A stretch of 64,000 nucleotides of DNA from positions 422,132 through 486,131 of the forward strand of contig JAPJBO010000056.1 in the NCBI GenBank assembly GCA_030068145.1. The letters run 5' to 3'. Position numbers and translations under genes: made by a program. The notes beneath the pieces were generated by a model that saw only the letters and a program-made list of their open reading frames with translations, was not told the origin of the DNA and did no database searches. Source of the stretch: Diplonema papillatum (Eukaryota > Euglenozoa > Diplonemea > Diplonemida > Diplonemidae). Positions 12,353 through 21,812 of this stretch are shown piece by piece. Position 1 is the stretch's first letter. Every line of letters starts with the position of its first letter.

Positions 12353-14341
12353 CTACTGAGCTTCGCCACGGCACTGGGGAAGGCTGAGGATGCTTCTGGT
12401 GTACTCGGTGGCGAAATGATCGATAATGGGGTTCGGGATGAGTGAGTAGGCGCCGGCAGAGACGATGCGGCTGAGGACGGACAGGAGGATGGGGAAGAGC
12501 GTGGTGGCCTTGGGCGTGGAGGAGGAGGCGAGGAAGTGGAAGAGCGAAACGATGCCGGTGACGAGGTCGGCGAGGGCAAGGCCGAAGGACAACGGCGACA
12601 CGAGCGCGTTGAGGAGCGTCCGGGTCACGCCGGCGGCGGTCGACGACGCGTAGCGCGCGAAGAACCCGAAAAAAGACCACAGCACGCGGTGGAAAATGCC
12701 GGGCTTCTTCTTGTCTTCGCCGTGGTCGCTGCCCTTCCAAAGGGTCCAGCCGCCGTCGGCGTCACCCTCCTTCACCTCCTTCGCGGCAGCCTTCGCCTTC
12801 TCCGCGAAGCGAACGACCCTCGGAACAAACCACGCGACGAACACGTCGCTCGGCAGCACAGCGCTCCTCGCCGCATCCGCCGCGAAAACGCTCTGGAACG
12901 CCTTCCAAGGCGTGGCGTCCGGCTTCGCGAGGGGCGAGTCCTCGTCGTCGCCCCGCCTGCCGGACCTCGCGTGCGACTGCTGCAGCGTCTGGACGTCGGC
13001 CGCCAGGGCGCGGGCGGCGCCCCTCGCGTCGGCGCGCCAGATCTCGTGGTAGAGGCAGCGGAGGACCGTGATCGCGCAGCCGGGCGACGAGAAGACGGCG
13101 TCGACCAGCGACTCGGTCTTCTCGACGTGCGCCGAGCGGTACCTCTCGACCTGCACTTCGCGGCAGATCTTCGCGACGGACCGGCCAGCGTGGCTGAGAA
13201 GGGGTATGGTGACGCCTTCCGGGCACGCCGGCGCGCACAGTACGTCGTTCCCGTTCCGGTACCTGCAGACCACGACGCCCGCCGATTCGAACCGCCGCCC
13301 GGTCACTTCGCAGAACCGGTCGTCGCCCACCGAGGCGGGACCGAACAGGTGCACTTCCTTCACGGCCCGCCCCGCAACCCGCGCGAAGTCCCTCCTGCTG
13401 CTGTTGCTGCTGGCGGGGGTGTCGGCGGTTTCCGCGGCCTTCTTCTGCTTCGCGTCGCCTTCGCCGGCGGCGTTGAGCATCGCCGCGAAAATGTAGGCGA
13501 CGCCGGCGCCCGTGCCGTGGCCGCTGACGCAGACGTCGACTGCGTGCTCGGCGTCGACGTCGTACGTGTGCATCGCCTTGCGCAGCTGCTCCAAGATCCG
13601 GTCGAACCACCGTCCTTCGCCGTCGCCCGCGTCCTTGGTCAGCGCCCCGTAGAACCCCGAGTGCGCGACGAGCCGCCCGCCGCGCGCGAACGGGTCGAAA
13701 GCGGGGCCGTCGGCGTCCTTCGCCGCGAAGAGCGCGTCCCACGCCTCCTGCACCCGCGCCGCCAGCCGGCGAGCGGCGGACGACCGCCACTGCGAGGGGT
13801 TGGCCGAATTGCCCGTTGGCGGGCCGTTGAAGATGAGGAGCACCTTCAACTTCCCTTCTAGCGTCCTGAAGGCCAACGTGCACGACGTGTTCTGCGGTCC
13901 CTTCACCCGATACCGGCTCCCCGCCGGGAACCCCCACAACCGGAGCAAGCAGTCGTGGTTCCAGTCCGGCTCCTTCACCGAGCAGCACATCGCGCTCAGC
14001 AACGCAGCGAGCTTCACCTCACCAACACCCAACTGCCCTGACGGCCGCGTCCTCCCCTTTCCGCCGATGACGCTCAGTTCGTCAGCCAGGTGGTGGGAGG
14101 GCCTGTAGCGCACTAGGTGGTCGATCCCCATGAAATTCGCCGCGCAGTACCCCTTCTTCGGCGCCCACTCACCCAGGCACGCCCAGCGGAGGACCGTGAT
14201 CACTCCCAGGAGCACGTAGCCCAGCACGGCCCACACCAAACACACGAGCTTCACGAAGATCCACCATAAGATATCGGCCAGCAACTGCACCACGCCTTCT
14301 ACCCAACGCAGCGGCGCTGTCAGAACGTCGCGCACGGTCAT
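12353..14341 (-). CDS. Class 3 lipase-like membrane protein, probable pseudo-enzyme
   Basis: One uninterrupted ORF of 662 codons, ATG to TAG. Residues 15-52 form two hydrophobic segments (membrane anchor). A lipase class 3 fold is suggested by the elbow segment VDVCVSGHGTGAGVAYIFA (about 269-287), then VHLFGPASVGDDRF (about 330-343, equivalent to the FGxPRVGN strand), YRNGNDVLCAP (about 361-371, the Asp region) and LLSHAG (His about 384). In the family the elbow reads GHSLGG; here the nucleophile position (about 276) is Gly, so hydrolase activity is doubtful. The C-terminal third adds further hydrophobic stretches (about 555-640). It lies head-to-tail upstream of the DIS3L2-like gene on the same strand. 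The lipase call rests on motif order, not alignment. Confidence 0.7.
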   Translation of the reverse strand: MTVRDVLTAPLRWVEGVVQLLADILWWIFVKLVCLVWAVLGYVLLGVITVLRWACLGEWAPKKGYCAANFMGIDHLVRYRPSHHLADELSVIGGKGRTRPSGQLGVGEVKLAALLSAMCCSVKEPDWNHDCLLRLWGFPAGSRYRVKGPQNTSCTLAFRTLEGKLKVLLIFNGPPTGNSANPSQWRSSAARRLAARVQEAWDALFAAKDADGPAFDPFARGGRLVAHSGFYGALTKDAGDGEGRWFDRILEQLRKAMHTYDVDAEHAVDVCVSGHGTGAGVAYIFAAMLNAAGEGDAKQKKAAETADTPASSNSSRRDFARVAGRAVKEVHLFGPASVGDDRFCEVTGRRFESAGVVVCRYRNGNDVLCAPACPEGVTIPLLSHAGRSVAKICREVQVERYRSAHVEKTESLVDAVFSSPGCAITVLRCLYHEIWRADARGAARALAADVQTLQQSHARSGRRGDDEDSPLAKPDATPWKAFQSVFAADAARSAVLPSDVFVAWFVPRVVRFAEKAKAAAKEVKEGDADGGWTLWKGSDHGEDKKKPGIFHRVLWSFFGFFARYASSTAAGVTRTLLNALVSPLSFGLALADLVTGIVSLFHFLASSSTPKATTLFPILLSVLSRIVSAGAYSLIPNPIIDHFATEYTRSILSLPQCRGEAQ

Positions 14342-15024
14342 CGCGGGGTGGGGTACGAGGAGAGAAAATCAGATGTATGTCACTTTGGTTTACCTGAAAA
14401 GCTTTGTCGGGTCGCGTGTCTGCACGCACGTGAGTCGTACTCTTCATTTTCTTTAGTCCAGGACTTCGAGGAGTTATCTCATGGCATAAATAGGCCGCGA
14501 CTGAGGCGGGATGGAAAGCTCGTGGCCTGCTGAATGTCTGGGTTGACGGTCCCTTCATGATCCGATGAGACCCATCATGGACTCTGCGCTTGCGGACCCC
14601 TGATTGGAAAGGAGCGAAAAAGCGGGGCAGGAAAAAGAGATGCTTGCGGGGTGCATTAATTCACAGTACTGAAACAAGCGCTCGTCGGGTAATCGTTTCT
14701 AGAAGAGGTAAAACATGGCTAGATGGCAGCGGGAGGGAGATGGTGCACGTCCGCCGTGGAACAGACCGTCTAATGTGCGTGTTCGTTCTTGACATCATGG
14801 GACGACAAGGCGCGAATACAGAACGTGCACAGTCGTTTTCGTTCTGCGATGATGCTTGATTATTCAATGCGTTCCGCCATGGTTTCTCCCACGAAAGAAG
14901 AGCCAGTGGAAAGGCATCCAGTTGCGGGTTAATTAGTGCCCTCGAGGTCCCCGGATAGCAACCACGCTGCCTAAAAGCGAACTTTCACGCTAAAGCGCCA
15001 CAAGGGTAATTGTAAAAGAACGCT
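14342..15024. other. Intergenic, nothing recognised
   Basis: This is the upstream region of the lipase-like gene. It has short frames on both strands and no motif, splice pair or RNA gene that I can support. Confidence 0.4.
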
Positions 15025-15190
15025 ATCCAGTTTGTACCGGAGGACTGGAAGTCGCGTGGGGTTAGACGTCTTACCGGAGGACTGGAAGTCGCGCGGGATT
15101 AGATATCCAGTTCGTACCGGAGGACCGGAAGTCGCATGGGACTTGATATCCAGTTCGTACCGGAGAACTGGAAGTCGCGTGGGATTAGAA
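15025..15190 (+). repeat. Four-copy tandem repeat, about 35-50 bp unit
   Basis: The core TACCGGAGGACTGGAAGTCG recurs four times with small changes (starting near 15035, 15073, 15116 and 15160), followed by CGTGGGATTAGA. It lies just 3' of the coiled-coil exons. Confidence 0.85.
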
Positions 15191-15393
15191 AGGTCGGCAC
15201 GGCTCGGCATGTTTTGGCAAAGTGGTACGGGATCTGGCCTGGTTCTGTTGGCCATCGCAAAAAGCCCTGACACAGGTGGAATCATGAACTTCAAGCGCTA
15301 GTTCAAAACCGGCGCGGGGCACCGTTGGGTCAAGGACTACAGGCCGAGTCCTCGTGAGGAAATCGAGGCAGCCAAAGGTGCGGGCAACGGCTT

Positions 15394-17347
15394 TCAAGTC
15401 ACAGGCGGTGGAAGCAGTCGGTGTCTGGGAGACACCGTGGTGCTTCCGGAAGCCAACCGGTGCGTGAGGTGGGCAATCTCCTTTTCTTTCTCCGCAAGTT
15501 GGCTCATGAGCTTCTCGTTGAGCGTCGCCTCGGCGTGCAGTCGTGCGACGCAGGTCTTGTGTTGCTGCCGCAGCCGTGCCACGTCGGTCTCGTGCTCCTC
15601 GTGGGCTTCCGACAGTCGCGACACTTGCACTTGTTTGTCGTCAGCGGCCCTCTGCAGCTCAGCTTCGAGCAGACGAATCTGACCGTCCCTCTCCTCGACG
15701 CAAGCATGCAGCTCCGCCGTGGCCAGCGAGACCGTTTCGTCCGTTTTGGACTGCTGGCGCACGAGCTGGGATTGGAGGGTCTCGACTCTTCGTTCCAGCG
15801 GACGCGTACGCTGCACGCGCTCCTCCTCTTCCCGCAAGAGCTGCTCCCGCAGCGTTCTCTGCTCCCCCTGGGCAGCCGCGAGTGCCTTTTCAGCGGCTTC
15901 GCGCAGTTGCTTCTCCCTGTCGGTCGCCTCTGTCGCAGCTCGCAGCTCTCCTTCCACGTGCTCCAACCTGATGTCGCGGCGAGCCCCGCTTTCCCCGCGC
16001 TGCCTGTTCTCTTCCCTCGCAGCGTCGAGGGCCCTTTCGCTCGCCTCGAGTTGCCGCGACAAAGCCTCCATCTCTCGTTCGACGTCTTGAAGGCGCTTAG
16101 TCTTTTCATTCAGCTCACTATGCGCTGTGCTCGCTTTCGTCTCCGCCGCCTCGTGCGCCTCTGTTGTTGTACGGAGCTCGATCTGAAGGTTTGGCATTCT
16201 GTATGCACGGGGCGCTTCAACAAGTAAGCTCACGTGGCAGACCTCCTTCCTTCTGTGCCTGCCACGAAGTACCAACTTATAGTCGCCTATTCCTCGTTTG
16301 GGGGGTTTCAAGTATATGCGCTTTGAGGTGTAGCAGTCTCTGGCACGCCGTCTAACACCAGCTTCTTGTTCTAGGCTGGACTCCACCTTGCATGGATGTT
16401 CAACGACGGGTGATTGCTACGTAATTTTGTTAAACCCTTTACGGACGGGGGGGCATATATGCGTATATATGTCGAAAAAGCCAAACCCCGAGTTGGAATT
16501 CGGACATAAGGCCTTCGGAAAAATAAAGGCACGTCAAAAGGATCAATGGTTGCTGCTTTGAAGAGATGTGTTACGAAACCTTTCCAAAGAGCACCAGGTT
16601 TCCCATGTTGGAGTCGTAACACTCGAATTTGACCCATAGATTCCCCAGAAGGCTCTCTGCGCGCTGGACAACCTACCTCTCCCTCCGTAAGGGGTTAAAG
16701 GTCTTTAGAGCCTCCGTTGGCCCGTGAGGCGGGGGGTCAACTGGTGTATCGTTGTTGCGGTCTCCCACCTACTCCACGCCTTTCGTGTCCCTCCGACTGG
16801 TGTCAGACTCTCATCGCATCCCTGTGCAAGAAAAGAACAGGCGGCACCATACCTGCAGCCGCTCCAAACGCTCGTTGAGGTCCGCTTTGAGGCGAAGAGA
16901 CTCGTTGATGTCGGTTTGCTGATGCCGGAGCGTGTCCTGCTGCACGACGGCAGCCTTCTGAAGTTCCATCATCTGCTGAGAAGTAGCCAAGCTTCGGCGG
17001 TAGAGTTCTTCGAGTGACCGAAGAGCCGCTTGAAACTCTATTTCGCCGCCGCTGCCAGTCAGAGAGCTACGGAGCTGAGGTGGTATCGCCACGTACGGTT
17101 CGAGGCTTGTCAGCACGGCACTGAGATGGGCTAGTGTCCTTTGGTTGTCGAGTTGGGCGTGTTGGACTTCGAGCAAGCTTCTCTGTGTGGCTTCCGACGA
17201 GTGGCTCAAACTTCTCTGAGCTTCGTCCTGATGTTCGGAGCAGGCTTGATACGCCTTCTTCAGGATTTGGTCACTAAAGCGCTCGAGGAGAAGAGACGTG
17301 TCTTGCTGGGACCTTTTCGCGAACGAATATGCAGCGGTGCATGCCAC
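15394..17347 (-). CDS. Coiled-coil protein, 3' exons (same gene as 29146-31812)
   Basis: Two exons: 17347-16853 and 16182-15394. The join is CAG|GTATGG to CTTCAG|ATCGAG in phase 0. The first exon is entered in phase 0 at a CGACAG acceptor. The product is helical: QRSLSHSSEATQRSLLEVQH in the first exon, then about 200 residues of heptad-rich coiled coil in the second (REMEALSRQLEASERALDAA, LEAELQRAADDKQVQVSRL) and a short Pro-rich tail ending in TGA. No ATG starts the first exon, so 5' sequence is needed. The nearest fitting exons are at 29146-31812, whose last donor is also phase 0. The function is unknown; long coiled coils are typical of cytoskeletal or basal-body scaffolds. Confidence 0.7.
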
Positions 17348-17885
17348 CTGTCGAAGGGTAAAATGCATTGCTTTTCTGTTCCCCCCTCCTTGGAAAACCT
17401 TTGAGAACCTCCCGTGGAAGCTCCAATGCGTGTGTAAGAGTGCAAAGCTCACGAAGACTCCGCGGGAATGCGACAAGACCACACCCAAAAAGGGTCCTAA
17501 AGGACAACTCCTGCAAAACTGTCCGGGTCCACCGCTCGTAAGGTGAAGGGGGGGTAGACCTACTATCCAGGGGAACTATTATCCTAGGATCCTCCTATCC
17601 TAGGTCGACTGGTTTTGGAGATAAATTTAACTTTTAAATTTTTCAGTGGTGAGTTAAAATTTTATGGAGGTGGGCCTATCCACCTGATGTGCGTGTAACA
17701 ACAGCACACCAAGTGAGAAGAAGTGTGGAAACAGCATAGAAGTAAATGTTGCAACAAGCAAAAAGAGAGAGAGTGAAAACAAGAAAAAAGAGCTGTTAAA
17801 ACGGAAAAGAGGCTGATCATGGTTTCTCAAAGGCCGCGGTTTGATGTAAACCCCCCCCCCGCATAATTTTAACCCAACTCCGACC
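17348..17885. other. Intronic sequence, nothing recognised
   Basis: Between the coiled-coil exon and the left foldback arm. It contains a short inverted motif CCTAGGATCC...CCTATCCTAGG near 17582-17603 and A/T-rich sequence. No coding signal was found. Confidence 0.4.
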
Positions 17886-18425
17886 AACCGGACATATATG
17901 TCCGGTTTAATCATAGATGGCCGGTTGATAACGTTATATAACGTTATATAACGTTATAACGGTGATAACGTTATATAACGTTATATAACGTTATATAACG
18001 GTCGAAAACGCAAAATAACGGAAAAAATAACGCAAATAACGGTTTTTAGAATTTTTCCGATTTTGGCCATGTTTCCAGATTTTTGTCATTTTTTCCTCAT
18101 TTTGGTCCATTTCGGCCATTTTTTCCGATTTTGGCCATTTTTGCCAGATTTTGGTCAATCTTAGCCAATTTTTCCAGACTTTTGCCGATTTTTCAGGTTT
18201 TGGCCATTTTGCCGATTTTTTCCAGATTTCGGCCATTTTTGCCGATTTTTCAAGATTTTGGACAATTTTGAGATCTGGCCGATTTATCCAGATCAGTCAA
18301 TTTCGGCCATTTTTTCCGATTTTTTCCGATTTTTCCAGATTTCCCGATTTTCCAGATTTTGGTCAATTTCGGCCATTTTTGCCAATTTTTCCAGACTTTT
18401 GCCGATTTTTGGATCCCGGTCACAA
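17886..18425 (+). repeat. Left arm of a foldback-like element (arrays)
   Basis: The arm starts with a 22-bp perfect palindrome (17886-17907; half-site AACCGGACATA). Next are ATCATAGATGGCCGG, tandem CGTTATATAA units (17930-18000) and then a long T-rich array of degenerate units like TTTTGGCCATTTTTGCCGAT (18040-18420). The same parts occur in reverse order and orientation at 26623-27062, so the two arms form an array-type inverted repeat. Confidence 0.75.
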
Positions 18426-18835
18426 AAACTGTTCCCTGGTCCGAAAAGAATTCGTAGTAACCGGTCCTCAGGGGTCCGTATAGCCCCTCCCCAGAGCTTT
18501 TTCTCTTTTACTTATTTTCTTGCGGACTTCCACCCAAGCGCGACAAACGCGATCCTTCCGGATTCACATGACTCTTTCACTGTGCGATGTTGTTCTTGGG
18601 ATGTGGATGTCTGCAGTTTTGGGTTTCCGGCGCGTGTCCCTCAGTCGGTGGCCCGTAACGGTCGTTTGCAGTGTCCTTCGTGAGGCAGCAGATGTCACCA
18701 GCATGATCCGGCCACTGGAGTCCAACTTGTCCAAGCTTGTCCACTCGGCAGACCGTTGCGTACTATGCCAGTCAGACAAGGTCCCAGTACCAAATATGGG
18801 TGCATGATGAGCACGAGACATGCAAAGTCGAGCAG

Positions 18836-19177
18836 TCACAGCTGGCGCTTCCCGTAGAACCCAGCCAGCCCGGGGTCGGTTTTCTTGATCCGGTCGATGA
18901 ATCGTTGTTCCGGGCTCTTACTTGGTGGTTTCGTGACAGGGAGAACGCTGGGGCCAGTCAATGCCAGGTCGCGGGACAAGGCCTCGACGCGCCGCCACCT
19001 TCTTCCTTCCGCGTCGCGCCTTTGCAACCGAGGCGCTGCTGCTGCTGCTGTTGCTATCCGTACTTTCGGCGCGAGGCCGTTTGCGCTGTGTCCTGGGGTC
19101 TTCGGCTGAGCTTTCGGCTGAGCTTTAGGTTGAGCCTTCGGCTTCGGCTGGACCTTCGGGGAGCTTTTCGCAGGCAT
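18836..19177 (-). CDS. Small basic Pro/Lys/Gln-rich protein, hypothetical
   Basis: ATG at 19177, 113 residues, TGA stop. It opens with MPAKSSPKVQPKPKAQPKAQ and continues with PKA/QPK repeats, then an Ala run, an Arg-rich stretch and KSPEQRFIDRIKKTDPGLAG. The pI must be very high, and it looks nuclear or nucleic-acid-binding. It lies inside the foldback-like element, between the left arm and the inserted DIRS element, so it may be a cargo gene of that element. It has no recognised domain and could be chance. Confidence 0.35.
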   Translation of the reverse strand: MPAKSSPKVQPKPKAQPKAQPKAQPKTPGHSANGLAPKVRIATAAAAAPRLQRRDAEGRRWRRVEALSRDLALTGPSVLPVTKPPSKSPEQRFIDRIKKTDPGLAGFYGKRQL

Positions 19178-19369
19178 AGTCGATATTCCCTTTGGAAAGA
19201 CTAGTGTGGCTGAAATCGAAGCGGGTGGGGCGGTACACGTGTTTTTGTGTTTCCGACGATCCCGAATGGGCGTACAGATTGGTGTCTTTCGACCTTTTTT
19301 TTTTTCCGCGCACGGACTGCCTGTTCGAGCTTGTGCGGGTTTAAGAAACTCAGACAAGGGGCAGGGCAT

Positions 19370-19485
19370 AAATGACCAAAACCCTGGAAAAATCGGCAAA
19401 AACGGCCAAAATGGGCAAAGTCTGGAAAACATGGCAAAACTGGCCAAAAATGACCAAAACCTGGAAAAATCGGCAAAAATAGCCA
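19370..19485 (+). repeat. A-rich AAAATGGCC-type array at the DIRS insertion site
   Basis: Degenerate units such as AAAACGGCCAAAATGGGCAA run up to the left end of the DIRS element. The same array type resumes on the other side at 26623, so the DIRS element was inserted into a longer array. Confidence 0.75.
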
Positions 19486-19832
19486 ATTAAATTGCCTCCT
19501 TGGAGAGAGTCACTCGGAGCCGTTGTTCCTTCTCCATCCGCCAATTTAACATCCGTTTAATTCATGTCACACCAATCAAAGGATCATTCACGGTTAGCTC
19601 TCCTTAGCTGGCTTGCTGGTACCTTGGGAACGAGCTGACCGGCGAAGTTGGCTGCCCGGCGGCTGCCTCAGTTGGGGAGATCGGTCCTCCTGGCTACCGC
19701 ATCAGTCAGCCAAGACTCCAGCTCAACTGGCGAAGGCCTGAGTTGGCATCAATCTAACACAACTGGCTGCGGCGGGCCGGCTCACGATGCCTGGCCGCTC
19801 GCATTCGCCTCGCGGGACTCTGGGATTGTCCC
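19486..19832 (-). repeat. Split direct repeat Y2 (347 bp) of DIRS element 1
   Basis: Identical by eye to 21395-21741. It begins ATTAAATTGCCTCCTTGGAG on the + strand and ends GGGATTGTCCC. It forms the 3' end of the element on the minus strand. Confidence 0.93.
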
Positions 19833-19939
19833 TCCGCCGGTCAAGCTCAGCAAGCCAGGGAGACTAACCTTGATCCACTGCGGGGAGATAGGGGGAGTTG
19901 GGCGCGAGGAGCTCCATACGAATTCCGAGGCGGACCGAC

Positions 19940-21289
19940 TCATGAGGTTGCAGCGTAGCAGTGAGCCAGGCTCACCGGGTTGTAAAACCTGACCGCCTCC
20001 ACGCAATACGGGTCGCGCGTGAGCTTCTTCCCGTACAACCTCACCATGTCCTCCGACGCCCAGTCCCCCAGCTCGCAAACCTGCATCACCCCCATCCCCG
20101 CCTTCAGCAGAGTGCAGCAACCACCGACCCTGGCGCTGTGCGTCGTATACGGGAGCCTGCTCCCTGGCCTCCTTCCCGCCGACACTTCGTTAATGTCGGC
20201 GAAGAGTCCCCGCCTTGTCCTTGTACCGCAGAGTGCCTCCCTGAATGAGCGGTACCCGGCGTTGGGACACAGGAGCTGACTTGACCCGGCCAAGTGCTTC
20301 AGGAGGGTGAACACCTCGACGGGGCAGAAGCGGACGGAGGACGGTGCTCCCTCCGGCGGGTCGGAGAGCGTGAGCGGGGGCACCAAATTTACGGCCTCGA
20401 ACGTCAGGAATCTCATACATTCCCTCTTGCCCTTCGCCATGCGCCACTCGACCCTGAGCCTCCCTCTTTCCAGAGTGACGTCTTCTGCCCGGATCGCCTG
20501 CATGCTCGAGGTTCTGAGCAGCGTGAAAAACTCGCCCAAAATCTGCAGGGCAGCGCCGTAGTCGCCCGCGGTCCGGACAGCATCGAAGATCGTCCTGAAC
20601 TCCTTCACGCCCAGCGGCTCCGCCTGCTGTGGTTCCGGCGACTCCTTCCCGAGAACGGCCATCATCCTACCCACGCTATTCAGCGGGTCATCGAGAACGC
20701 ACTCCGCGGCCCTGTTCTCCGCCAGCACGGATGCTATGATATTCTGGGGCGCCCTATAAGCTGCCCCGTCATCGCGCATCAGCAGCAGGTGCCCTCCGAA
20801 CTCCTCCAGCCTCTCCACCGTGGTCGGGTAGGGCTCAACGCCCATGCCTCGACACCACGACACATACCCGGCCGTGTTCGAGTCGTACGTGGCCCTTGAG
20901 CCCACCGTCGTGTAACGGGCCCGCATGGCCCTGCGGGCCACCTCGGCTGAGTTCCGACTGAGGGACCTCTTAAGCGCTGCCCTCTGCGGGGTCCGCCTCC
21001 TTGCCGACTGACCGGGCGGAGACCGGGGCGGTGTGTCCTCGACGACGTCCCTGCTCGGGGCCGGACCCCGTTCACGGGGCCCCGCTCCTAGCTCCGCCAC
21101 CATACTGCGAAAACGTCCATAGACTTCCTCGGCCGGCCGCGGCTCAGGAAGCGCCCAGCACGGCAGCGCACGGAAGGACGTCAGGGGCATGCCCTCGGGC
21201 AGCCCCGCGAGAGAGTGCACCAAAGCCTCCCATTCGGGGCCCGTGAACCCTCCTCTCATGCCGTCTAACCGTGCAACGTCCCATGTCAT
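19940..21289 (-). CDS. Tyrosine recombinase of DIRS element 1
   Basis: 449 codons with ATG at 21289 and TGA stop. The N-terminal 100 residues are Pro/Arg-rich. The core has an SAM-like helical segment (TYDSNTAGYVSWCRGMGVEP) and the catalytic half: candidate first Arg in LLRTSSMQAIRAED, then THSARVGGCCTLLKAG (H-x-x-R), then DMVRLYGKKL (nucleophilic Tyr). The spacing fits DIRS/Crypton-type recombinases, which integrate circular cDNA without making target duplications. The gene is enclosed by X2 and Y2 rather than lying beside the RT gene. Confidence 0.88.
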   Translation of the reverse strand: MTWDVARLDGMRGGFTGPEWEALVHSLAGLPEGMPLTSFRALPCWALPEPRPAEEVYGRFRSMVAELGAGPRERGPAPSRDVVEDTPPRSPPGQSARRRTPQRAALKRSLSRNSAEVARRAMRARYTTVGSRATYDSNTAGYVSWCRGMGVEPYPTTVERLEEFGGHLLLMRDDGAAYRAPQNIIASVLAENRAAECVLDDPLNSVGRMMAVLGKESPEPQQAEPLGVKEFRTIFDAVRTAGDYGAALQILGEFFTLLRTSSMQAIRAEDVTLERGRLRVEWRMAKGKRECMRFLTFEAVNLVPPLTLSDPPEGAPSSVRFCPVEVFTLLKHLAGSSQLLCPNAGYRSFREALCGTRTRRGLFADINEVSAGRRPGSRLPYTTHSARVGGCCTLLKAGMGVMQVCELGDWASEDMVRLYGKKLTRDPYCVEAVRFYNPVSLAHCYAATS

Positions 21290-21313
21290 TATTTCTTCGG
21301 GTGGGTGGGCGGG

Positions 21314-21397
21314 AGAAACAAATGACTGATCCTGTTTGGTGGCGATCCGCGCTCCTGCCGGGGCTTTGCTCGGGATTAGCTGAATTAAACACCTATT
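21314..21397 (-). repeat. Split direct repeat X2 (84 bp) of DIRS element 1
   Basis: Matches 26539-26622. The + strand copy starts AGAAACAAATGACTGATCC and ends AAACACCTATT. Its last three bases (ATT) are also the first three of Y1. Confidence 0.93.
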
Positions 21398-21741
21398 AAA
21401 TTGCCTCCTTGGAGAGAGTCACTCGGAGCCGTTGTTCCTTCTCCATCCGCCAATTTAACATCCGTTTAATTCATGTCACACCAATCAAAGGATCATTCAC
21501 GGTTAGCTCTCCTTAGCTGGCTTGCTGGTACCTTGGGAACGAGCTGACCGGCGAAGTTGGCTGCCCGGCGGCTGCCTCAGTTGGGGAGATCGGTCCTCCT
21601 GGCTACCGCATCAGTCAGCCAAGACTCCAGCTCAACTGGCGAAGGCCTGAGTTGGCATCAATCTAACACAACTGGCTGCGGCGGGCCGGCTCACGATGCC
21701 TGGCCGCTCGCATTCGCCTCGCGGGACTCTGGGATTGTCCC
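21395..21741 (-). repeat. Split direct repeat Y1 (347 bp) of DIRS element 1
   Basis: Matches 19486-19832. It lies 3' of the RT gene and overlaps X2 by ATT, the expected form of a regenerated circle junction. Confidence 0.93.
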
Positions 21742-21812
21742 AATGGCCCTATCCCAATGGACCGCCGCAAAAGAGAAGAGAAGCCAAAGATCGATGCACA
21801 AGATTCAGCAGC

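Noticed and set aside
13285-13300. GGTTCGAATC-like pol III B box
   Set aside because: It lies inside the lipase-like coding sequence with no A box or cloverleaf.
12536-13861. 441-codon + strand ORF, and a 408-codon minus ORF at 12762-13988
   Set aside because: Both are out-of-frame shadows of the GC-rich lipase-like gene; only the 662-codon frame has lipase motifs and hydrophobic segments.
15421-16227. 268-codon + strand ORF
   Set aside because: Antisense shadow of the coiled-coil exon.
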